64,000 bases of DNA from assembly GCA_903907985.1 (NCBI GenBank), contig CAIVQG010000057.1:1-64000 (forward strand). Reading direction: 5' to 3'. The notes under the pieces are model-generated. The model worked only from the letters and a program-made list of their open reading frames with translations, did no database searches and had not been told where the DNA came from. This document shows, in pieces, positions 44,215 through 51,414 of the stretch. This DNA comes from an uncultured delta proteobacterium. Its GTDB lineage: Bacteria > Desulfobacterota > Syntrophia > Syntrophales > Smithellaceae. Made by a program: the position numbers and the translations under genes. The stretch's first letter is position 1. Every line of letters starts with the position of its first letter.

Positions 44215-47200
44215 ATGAAGAAGCAACCCTTGATAAAAGCAAAACATTGCATCGCAGCATTATTAGCCGTATTGCTGCTTATTCCCTGGGCGGCACTGGC
44301 TGCGCCGGTGGGTAAAATTACCAATCTTGCCGGCAATGTGGATATCACGATCAAGGGGAAAGCCGCCCGGAGCGCTAATATGGGTGATGATATTAATGTC
44401 GGCGACTTTATCCGCACCAAGAGCAAATCCAAAGTGGAAATTACTTTTAAGGAAGACAATATATTGCGGCTGGCCGAAAATAGCCGCGTGGGGATTACGG
44501 AATATATGTCCGGCGAAAAACAAAATTCCAGCATCTTCAATCTTTTTCGGGGAAAAATTCAAAACATAGTTAAATCTGTCGGTATTCCCGGCGGCCGCTA
44601 TGAAGTGCACACGCCGACATCCGTCTGCGGCGTCCGTGGCACCCATTTCTTTAACTTTTATCTGGCCGGTGCGTCCGGATCAATATTCTCGGAAGGTTCC
44701 GGTTACGGTTACAGCAAGAATAACCCCGGTGATGTAAAAACAATAACCTCCGGTCAGGGCATGTTTGTGCCCAGTGCTACGTTAGGCGCGCAATTAAGAG
44801 CTGTTTCTAATAAACAACTCGATGAAATGAAAAACGCTACGGAAATATCGGGAGGCTCTGGTGGGTCCGGAGGGTCCGGTGGTGCCGGTGGTTCAGGTTC
44901 TTCAGGCGGTTCGGGCAGCTCGGGTGGTTCTGGTGGTTCTGGCTCTTCTGGCGGTACTGGTGATCTCGCTGGTGCGGGTGGTGATCCACCTCCACCTCCA
45001 CCTCCGCCGCCACCTTCAAATCCGCCGGTGACGCCGCCGGTAATACCGCCGGTTGTTAATACTCCTTCTTTGAGTCTGGACATTACAGCAGCCAGCAATT
45101 TTACCCATAAAATTGATGAAGGTGGCACAATCACCGGGACAATCACCGGAACAACGTCTGATGGCAGCACAATATTTACCTTAACCGCTGCTGGAGGAAT
45201 GACTGGCACTGCCGACAACCCCGGAGCAGGCTTAGTCAATGGCAATATTACAAACACTTCCGGTGTATCCGGTTACTTTATAGGTCTGCCCAATGAATCT
45301 CGTACCGGCGCCTCGGCGCTTCTCTACACAATTTACGTCAACAATGACGGTCAGGCGGGATTTCTTCTAGGTACAGCATACGCCACATTTTCAGCTGATG
45401 CATTTTCCGGCGCCGGAGTAGCTGTCAAATATCCGGCAATTGCCTCGACTTCCCTGACGCCTGCCACACTATCCCCGGGCATCCTGAACGGCAGCAAACC
45501 GGCGGTAATAGGTAACGTTACTTTATCTAATAATTCCGTATTCCTCGGTTGCGCCAGCCCCGCTGTTTGCGAAAGTGAGTCCAGATACATTAACGTCACC
45601 TTTCTCAATGGCCAAAGCGGGATAATCGGTGTTTGGGGTGGCTCCAGCACGGGTGGTTATTATGTCAACATCGACAGCATTACCAGTTTTAGCAATAGAC
45701 GGGTAATAAGTTACAAATACGGCAATAACAGCAATGTCGCTCTTTACAGCGAAAACCTGTCCGGAGCTGTGTCAGGGCAGGACGTAAGTATCAGCGGCGA
45801 TTTCCTGTACATGAGCACTCTTTACAAAGGCGCTACAACGATGAATCATTTCGGATGGTATTACAGCATGTATTATTATACATCCATCAGCAGCGGCACT
45901 TTCCAGTTTATACCGATGGCGTTTGCCAATATACTCGAATCCTCAATTGGCGTTTACGGCGTCATGGGATCAACAACCGGCCTCTGGACCGGCACCTCTA
46001 TTCCGGTAACGATGATCGGCACAATTTTCGATCCCTCTGCTTATATGGCCATTTCCGCCCTCGGTGCTTATAACATTCTTTCCGGACCTTGGCAGAGCCA
46101 GAATTACCGCACCGGTTCAGGGTATTTAACCAATGATTCCGGAGGCGCTTACAAAGGATATCTCAATACCCTGCTTATGCTTGTCTCCCCCAATCTTATT
46201 GGTACGGATGCACAGGCTCTCTATGCGGACGCATCCGGCAATATCGGTTTTTTGCTGGGCAATATTCCCGGCACATTTTATTCAGCGGCAGGTGGTTTTA
46301 AAGCCGAAGGTAATTTAAAGCGGATTGAGATGGCAACAGGAACAGGCATAGCGGCCAGCACTTTTGTTGCGTCAGGAACTAACAGCGGCGCTTTTGAGTT
46401 AAACACCTCCGGAGGAACGTATGCTAATTTGCTCAGTGGTGGACCGACATTAGCAATCAAGAATCATGTAACGGGGTTGGATTCACAATGGCTCAGCTTT
46501 AAAGATTATGGTTCCGTTGGAGTAGGCAGAAACATTTTATCCGGCACTTACGCCGGGGACCCGCAAGGAAACGCTGTCTTTAGTTATTATCGCCAATTGG
46601 TAGGAGTCGGCACTCCCGTAGGAACGGAAAGCATCGTCTACACACAGAACGCTTCTGCCTATACTTCAGGTTCAGGCGGTTATTTCGTGGGCGGCATCAC
46701 TGGAGCCTCTGCGGACTGGCAATCAGCAACAACCTTCGTTTTCGGCGGATCAGTCATGGGGACTTTCAGCCCGGCAGTTTCAAGTGCTGGCACATGGAAT
46801 GCCTATGCCCTCAGTTCGGTAATCGAAACGGCCAAATTTATCGATATGGCATCTACAGACGCTGGCAGAACAAAACTGGCCGCTTTAAATATTCCGGCAG
46901 CGCAAGTGGGTTCGGTGGATTTGACCGGTACACGCTTCACACAGACAGGTGACTCCATGACCGTGAATATGGGGGTTAACTTCTATGCCTATTCCACCGG
47001 ACAGACGCCTAAAATATTTGCGGGTAACGTATTGAATAGTAGCACCTATGATAGAATATGCCCCATTGGTGCTTTACCCGCAGCAGTAAACTTGACGGGC
47101 AGCAATGGAAACAATGTATCGTTTGGGACCAACTCTGTGACTTTCACGCCTAAGGTTTGGAATACAACCACCGGGAAATGGGCGGCTACGGTATCAGGCT

Positions 47201-47334
47201 CAGGGACACTATCTCCCTCAACCGGTATTCTTATCAATGGCGGCGCTGCGGGATTGCTTAATGGCGGCAGTGGAGGCTCTTCCGGTAATTTTAACGGTAC
47301 TGCTTCCGGAACAGTACGTCCGGGAGCAATTTAG
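44215..47334 (+). CDS. large secreted FecR-domain protein with Gly/Ser and Pro hinge
   Basis: This 1039-residue protein has a signal peptide (about 1-29) and a FecR domain (about 30-200: VGKITNLAGNVDI, MGDDINVGDFIRT, NILRLAENSRVGI, TSVCGVRGTHFF). A Gly/Ser-rich stretch (about 215-255) and a run of Pro (about 260-280) form a flexible hinge to a C-terminal region of about 750 residues rich in Gly, Ser, Thr and Ala. That region has recurring segments (GFLLG...ATFSA and GFLLG...GTFYSA) and no family that I recognise; it is probably beta-solenoid. There is no membrane anchor. It follows the TPR/barrel gene and may be its cargo. GGGGAG precedes the ATG. Confidence 0.85.
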   Translation: MKKQPLIKAKHCIAALLAVLLLIPWAALAAPVGKITNLAGNVDITIKGKAARSANMGDDINVGDFIRTKSKSKVEITFKEDNILRLAENSRVGITEYMSGEKQNSSIFNLFRGKIQNIVKSVGIPGGRYEVHTPTSVCGVRGTHFFNFYLAGASGSIFSEGSGYGYSKNNPGDVKTITSGQGMFVPSATLGAQLRAVSNKQLDEMKNATEISGGSGGSGGSGGAGGSGSSGGSGSSGGSGGSGSSGGTGDLAGAGGDPPPPPPPPPPSNPPVTPPVIPPVVNTPSLSLDITAASNFTHKIDEGGTITGTITGTTSDGSTIFTLTAAGGMTGTADNPGAGLVNGNITNTSGVSGYFIGLPNESRTGASALLYTIYVNNDGQAGFLLGTAYATFSADAFSGAGVAVKYPAIASTSLTPATLSPGILNGSKPAVIGNVTLSNNSVFLGCASPAVCESESRYINVTFLNGQSGIIGVWGGSSTGGYYVNIDSITSFSNRRVISYKYGNNSNVALYSENLSGAVSGQDVSISGDFLYMSTLYKGATTMNHFGWYYSMYYYTSISSGTFQFIPMAFANILESSIGVYGVMGSTTGLWTGTSIPVTMIGTIFDPSAYMAISALGAYNILSGPWQSQNYRTGSGYLTNDSGGAYKGYLNTLLMLVSPNLIGTDAQALYADASGNIGFLLGNIPGTFYSAAGGFKAEGNLKRIEMATGTGIAASTFVASGTNSGAFELNTSGGTYANLLSGGPTLAIKNHVTGLDSQWLSFKDYGSVGVGRNILSGTYAGDPQGNAVFSYYRQLVGVGTPVGTESIVYTQNASAYTSGSGGYFVGGITGASADWQSATTFVFGGSVMGTFSPAVSSAGTWNAYALSSVIETAKFIDMASTDAGRTKLAALNIPAAQVGSVDLTGTRFTQTGDSMTVNMGVNFYAYSTGQTPKIFAGNVLNSSTYDRICPIGALPAAVNLTGSNGNNVSFGTNSVTFTPKVWNTTTGKWAATVSGSGTLSPSTGILINGGAAGLLNGGSGGSSGNFNGTASGTVRPGAI

Positions 47335-47350
47335 AACTTCTATCTAACAC

Positions 47351-47394
47351 TCAATGCAAGAAGGCGCGTTACCAGACGCGCCTTCTTGCATTGA
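47351..47394 (+). terminator. strong hairpin after the large FecR gene
   Basis: A perfect 19-base stem (TCAATGCAAGAAGGCGCGT with its complement) and 6-base loop begin 17 bases after the stop. The centre GAAGGCGCGT equals the arm of the hairpin at 42253. No T-run follows. Confidence 0.8.
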
Positions 47395-47450
47395 ACTAAT
47401 TTAAACAAACACCAAGAGATTCTTCGGCTGCCGCTTCAGAAGGACATATG

Positions 47451-47499
47451 TCTTCAGTCTTCAGTCTTCAGTCTTCAGTCTTCAGTCTTCAGTCTTCAG
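47451..47499. repeat. (TCTTCAG)7 tandem microsatellite
   Basis: Seven exact 7-base copies fill 49 bases in the gap between the convergent large FecR and DUF3426 genes, 17 bases outside the DUF3426 stop. Scattered CTGAAG-type relatives occur near 30270, 37515, 57706 and 57825. Confidence 0.95.
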
Positions 47500-47515
47500 C
47501 CTATCTACCTTACCC

Positions 47516-48445
47516 CTACAAAAGGCGCTCCGCCCCTACCGTCTTCACTGTCGTCTTAATTACACCTGCCGGTTCGCGGGCAAAAACGATCATGAAAGGT
47601 ATCATGGAGTTGGGCATGATCTTGTCGTTGGCATTGTTGCTACCTTCCGGACGGGCCAGTTTGGTGAGAATTGCCTCTTCCGGCAACGACGTTAATTCTT
47701 CATCGGTCAATACATTCCCGGCATAGGTTGCCCGTTCGCCCAGCACTACAGCATAGGCGTCAACAATTTCGCCTTTAATGGCTATCCGGGAGATGGGATA
47801 ATCGGCTTGATTCACCGCCGTACCTTCAACAATGCGGATTGCTCCCAAAACATAGTTATTCACAATCCGCTGCCTTATATCCTGCAACTTGACTTGATTT
47901 ACAACAATTTCGGGGCGGACAGGCTCTTTGATGCCAATATCGACATATTGATTGACAACTTTCAGCAAACGGTCCCCCATTTGCGGAAAAACGAAAATAT
48001 AAATAATGGACGGAATGACAACAACTGCCGCAACGATCCAAGCGGCAATCGCCAGCACCCTCCAGAAACCTTTGCGGGAGGACTTGCCTGCATTCTCTTT
48101 ATCATCTTCCACCGCTAGCTCGAAGGCCAGAGCACCTTCATCTTCCCTGTTTTCTTCAGCGAACTGTTTTTCTATCTCCGGCATTAATTCCCTGTCCGAG
48201 CCATTCTTCGCCTTCATGACATTATCCAGGAAAAGGGCCACATCTTCATCACCGCCGGAAACAGGCGATCCTGCCTTCATAGTTTCTTCCGCCGAGAATT
48301 GCTCCGGGCCCCGCCTGACAGTTTGCGGATTGTCCTGAAAGAAAACGTGCTGGCAATGGCTGCACCGCATCCAAACACCATCCCCTTCCATCAGATCATC
48401 ATCAAAACGAAATTTAGTCCGGCATTGCCTGCATTGAATGATCAT
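47516..48445 (-). CDS. zinc-ribbon and DUF3426 membrane protein
   Basis: The 309-residue protein starts with an MJ0042-type zinc ribbon (CRQC...CSHC, residues 4-30). An acidic linker is followed by one membrane helix (about 128-152) and a C-terminal DUF3426-like domain (about 170-300), outside the cytoplasm, with the usual NxxDYPISRIAIKGEIVDA-type strand pattern. The function of the family is unknown. The start overlaps the hpt stop by 4 bases (ATGA), so the two are coupled. Confidence 0.88.
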   Translation of the reverse strand: MIIQCRQCRTKFRFDDDLMEGDGVWMRCSHCQHVFFQDNPQTVRRGPEQFSAEETMKAGSPVSGGDEDVALFLDNVMKAKNGSDRELMPEIEKQFAEENREDEGALAFELAVEDDKENAGKSSRKGFWRVLAIAAWIVAAVVVIPSIIYIFVFPQMGDRLLKVVNQYVDIGIKEPVRPEIVVNQVKLQDIRQRIVNNYVLGAIRIVEGTAVNQADYPISRIAIKGEIVDAYAVVLGERATYAGNVLTDEELTSLPEEAILTKLARPEGSNNANDKIMPNSMIPFMIVFAREPAGVIKTTVKTVGAERLL

Positions 48446-48987
48446 TCCTTTACCTCAACATCTTCCTGTTTGAGAATATAAACTTCCGGTAAAAAACGAG
48501 CCTGTTCATTAAAATCAAGTCCATAGCCAACCACAAACCCATCCTCTATGGTAAAACCGACATAATCGGCCTCAAAGGAAACTTTTCTTCTTTTGCGTTT
48601 ATCTAAAAAAGCGCAGACGCGAAGCGAGTTAGGATTTCTTTCTTTCAACCAATTAACTAGATAGGTTAAAGTTAGACCCGTATCAACAATGTCTTCCACA
48701 AGCAGGATATCCCGGCCTTTAATTGATGTTTCGATGTCTTTGGTCAGGACTACCTTGCCGGAGCTTTCCGATCCTGCGCCATAACTGGCTATCCGGACAA
48801 AATCAACCTTACAGGGAATAGCGAGCGCCCGAATTAAATCAGCCATGAAAATGAAAGCACCCTTAAGAACACCAATAACTATCAATTCACGGCCCTGGTA
48901 ATCATCGGAAATTTGACCGGCCATTTCCTGCACCCGCCGCCCGATTGCGTCCCGGGAAAAAAGAATTTCTTTGTCCATTTTGTCCAT
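48442..48987 (-). CDS. hpt: hypoxanthine phosphoribosyltransferase
   Basis: This 181-residue salvage enzyme makes IMP or GMP from hypoxanthine or guanine and PRPP. The PRPP loop is VEDIVDTGLTLTYL (near 108-121), preceded by GVLKGAFIFMADLIRAL, with DYVGFTIEDGFVVGYGLDF near the C-terminus for base binding. Its length is usual. AAGGGAA lies 8 bases before the first ATG; a second ATG three codons on is possible. Confidence 0.96.
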   Translation of the reverse strand: MDKMDKEILFSRDAIGRRVQEMAGQISDDYQGRELIVIGVLKGAFIFMADLIRALAIPCKVDFVRIASYGAGSESSGKVVLTKDIETSIKGRDILLVEDIVDTGLTLTYLVNWLKERNPNSLRVCAFLDKRKRRKVSFEADYVGFTIEDGFVVGYGLDFNEQARFLPEVYILKQEDVEVKE

Positions 48988-49056
48988 TAAAGCAATTCCC
49001 TTAGATTATTTAGGAACCTACATTAGACAAAATACTAGTTACCTGTCAACAGGAAA

Positions 49057-49869
49057 TCAATAATACTTCCGATAGGTGGCGACAAATTTCCGCACATTGC
49101 CCATAATCAACTCTTCGGCCACTGCCATTTCCTGCGCATTGGCAAAAGTGGAAGAAAGGCTCATGAAGATTTTATCCAGAGGAGAAATCTCCCGGCCGAA
49201 TTTCTCGTAGTCAATATAACTGATCATATACTGCGAGCCGTCAAAATAATACTTGCCCAACCGGTTGGTTTCTTCCGACCGGAAAGGCCAGTTTATTTTC
49301 CAGTCAAAATACTCCCGGGCAATATTTCTTAAAACTTCATTTTTAAAAACTTCCGGTTTAAGTTCTTCACCTATTCTATCGGCAATCATTCGAAAATAAT
49401 CGACTACCAGATCAATATCCGTCAGACATAGACCGTAAAGATACCAGTCTTCAATTATTTTGAGCAAAATTTGCGCCTGATTGGCGGGAATATAATGATG
49501 GCTCGGGCAGAGATGACCGGCACATGTCTCCTGCCCGTAAAAAGAACCGGCGCGCAAATCCCAACCGGAATTCTGCATAGGGTGCAACAAACATCCGACT
49601 TTCTTTTCCCCCGCATCGAGAAAACCGAGATACTCGCAGCAGTAAATCACTTCGTATCTTTTCGTACAATCTTCACCCGCAAGTGTGGCTTCGGCATAGC
49701 ATTTGATATCTTCCGGATTTTTCACCATATTGCGAAAACGCCTGGTGCGCGCACGAAGCCGCAGCGTAAGCGACTCGCGGGAGCTGTCCACATAATTGTA
49801 AAGGCCGCAACAGGCGCCGCATGATTTCTGTTCATCAGGCTGGCATAAAACCATTATATTTTCTGACAT
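49057..49869 (-). CDS. Cys-rich protein of unknown function
   Basis: I do not recognise this 270-residue protein. It has an N-terminal C-x7-C-x2-C-C cluster (residues 9-21, including SCGACCG), further Cys at about 57, 68, 76-77 and 92, and a CAGHLCPSHH stretch near 115, in the first half. The second half is helical and charged. The CxxCC start is like that of YkgJ/UPF0153 metal-binding proteins, so an iron or zinc site is plausible. No signal peptide or membrane helix is present. It stands alone between hpt and a repeat. Confidence 0.75.
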   Translation of the reverse strand: MSENIMVLCQPDEQKSCGACCGLYNYVDSSRESLTLRLRARTRRFRNMVKNPEDIKCYAEATLAGEDCTKRYEVIYCCEYLGFLDAGEKKVGCLLHPMQNSGWDLRAGSFYGQETCAGHLCPSHHYIPANQAQILLKIIEDWYLYGLCLTDIDLVVDYFRMIADRIGEELKPEVFKNEVLRNIAREYFDWKINWPFRSEETNRLGKYYFDGSQYMISYIDYEKFGREISPLDKIFMSLSSTFANAQEMAVAEELIMGNVRKFVATYRKYY

Positions 49870-49901
49870 TATTAATTAATCACTCCAAATTACAATTTAA
49901 A

Positions 49902-50039
49902 GGCTTTGTAAAAAGTCTCAGAGGCAAGGCACGCGAGTTCAGAGAAGTGAGGCGTATTTTTGTATACGCCGCAACGCCGAAGGACGAAGCGTAACGCAGC
50001 ATATGAGTTCGCGTGCCCTTTAGGGTATTTTACAGAGCC
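49902..50039. repeat. palindromic intergenic repeat, copy 3
   Basis: Outer arms GGCTTTGTAAAAAGTC and GGTATTTTACAGAGCC pair with a few differences; inside are GAGGCGTATTTTTGTATACG and GCACGCGAG / TTCGCGTGCC. The GAGGCGTATT...GTAYAYACG core is shared with copies 1 and 2. It ends next to the purU stop codon. Confidence 0.8.
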
Positions 50040-50040
50040 G

Positions 50041-50898
50041 TTATTCAAAAACAACTGTCTTCGCCCCATATACCAGTATTTTATTTTCCAGGTGCAGGCG
50101 CAAAGCGCGCGCGAGCACTATTCTTTCCAGATCTCTGCTTTTCGTCTGAATGTCGGCTATTGTATCGCGATGGCTGATTTTGATTACGTCCTGTGCAACA
50201 ATCGGCCCTTCATCAAGATTTTCCGTCACATAATGACCGGTAGCCCCGATAATCTTCACGCCCCGGTCATAGGCCTGCTGATATGGATTACCCCCCGCAA
50301 AAGCCGGCAAAAAAGAATGATGAATATTGATGATCTTATGGGTATAACCCTTAAGAAATTTTCCGGTCAGGATTTGCATGTAACGCGCCAGCACAATCAG
50401 GTCTATCTTCATCTCCTGTAAGAGCTGAATCTCGAGCTTTTCCTGTCGGGTCTTGTTTTCCGCTGTAACAGGAAAGTGAAAAAAATTCAGGCCTAATTGT
50501 TCCACGGACTCACGGGCATCAAGATGATTGCTGATTATCAGTGGTATTTCCGCTCTAAATTCACCCAGCCGATGGCGCAAAATCAAATCATGGAGGCAAT
50601 GGAGATGTTTGGATACGAAAACAGCCATCCGGGGCACATAATCGGTAAAGTGCAACTCCCATTTCATGGCAAACTGGGCGGCAAGCTCCGCAAATGCCAC
50701 CGGAATTTCCTCACGGCCGAGCGAAAAACCTTGCAGTTCCCACTCAATCCGCATAAAAAATATTTTCCCTCTCTTGGAGGTGTGCTGGTCGGCATGAACA
50801 ATATTGCCGTTATTCTGAAAGATGAAATTGGATAATCTGGCCACAAGACCCTTACGATCCGGACAGGACAAAAGCAAAATCGCATGAACGTCACTCAT
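50041..50898 (-). CDS. purU: formyltetrahydrofolate deformylase
   Basis: The 285-residue enzyme splits 10-formyl-THF to formate and THF. It has an N-terminal ACT domain (about 6-80, LLSCPDRKGLVARLSNFI) and a C-terminal formyltransferase fold with catalytic Asn-His-Asp features (ISNHLDA, NIHHSFLPAFAGGNPYQQA, GATGHYVTENLDEGPIV). PurU balances the one-carbon pool; with the formyl-THF-using AICAR transformylase in the window it bears on purine supply and formate metabolism. Confidence 0.96.
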   Translation of the reverse strand: MSDVHAILLLSCPDRKGLVARLSNFIFQNNGNIVHADQHTSKRGKIFFMRIEWELQGFSLGREEIPVAFAELAAQFAMKWELHFTDYVPRMAVFVSKHLHCLHDLILRHRLGEFRAEIPLIISNHLDARESVEQLGLNFFHFPVTAENKTRQEKLEIQLLQEMKIDLIVLARYMQILTGKFLKGYTHKIINIHHSFLPAFAGGNPYQQAYDRGVKIIGATGHYVTENLDEGPIVAQDVIKISHRDTIADIQTKSRDLERIVLARALRLHLENKILVYGAKTVVFE

Positions 50899-51025
50899 AT
50901 GATGGCCTTATTTTCACTGGTTAATATCCTTTTCTTGATTTATAGAAGGATTAAGATTGCAGGTCAAGCTGAAAAATGCTAAGGGACGACGCCCTCGGGC
51001 GAACACGCATGGAGACTGGAAACAA

Positions 51026-51412
51026 ATGAAATCAATTGAAGAAATAGTTCTTCCCAATGGTCTGAAGTTAAATATTTTCGATTTGTCGCGGGAGATTGCC
51101 GCCCCTACGGTTAAAGTCGAAATAGCTTTTAAAATCGACATCAGCTTAAAGGAATCATTTTTCCCCAATGAAGCCGATTATCAGCAGGTAAAAAACATCT
51201 TTGGCGAAAAGCTTACTTATGAACATACACTGGAAAGAGCTTATATTAAGAAAGAAAAAGGCGAGGAAATCCGCGAGGAATTAATTAATACCTTCAAAAA
51301 TAATTCACTCCCTTACGTCGGGGTGAAAAATTTTGCCGAAAAGTTTGCTCTATCACTGCTCAAAGACATCAAAAATAATCCTTACAAGTATCAATGCAAA
51401 GCAGATAACTAA
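51026..51412 (+). CDS. conserved-looking hypothetical protein
   Basis: I do not recognise this 128-residue protein. It is Lys/Glu-rich with an N-terminal IVLPNGLKLNIFDLSREIA segment resembling a beta hairpin and helices after it, and it has no signal peptide or membrane helix. ATG 51026 is chosen because GGAG and GGAA lie 5-11 bases before it; the frame is open from 50957. Its stop is 2 bases before the radical SAM gene, so the two are surely co-transcribed and probably work together. Confidence 0.7.
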   Translation: MKSIEEIVLPNGLKLNIFDLSREIAAPTVKVEIAFKIDISLKESFFPNEADYQQVKNIFGEKLTYEHTLERAYIKKEKGEEIREELINTFKNNSLPYVGVKNFAEKFALSLLKDIKNNPYKYQCKADN

Positions 51413-51414
51413 AC

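Noticed and set aside
44754-45257. Pro/Glu-rich minus-strand frame of 167 residues
   Set aside because: It is the complement of the Gly/Ser and Pro hinge of the large FecR protein and has only low-complexity content.
47451-47499. Possible CRISPR array
   Set aside because: Units are 7 bases with no spacers; this is a microsatellite. No cas gene is present.
49960-50421. 153-residue plus-strand open frame
   Set aside because: It starts in palindromic repeat copy 3 and continues antisense to purU.
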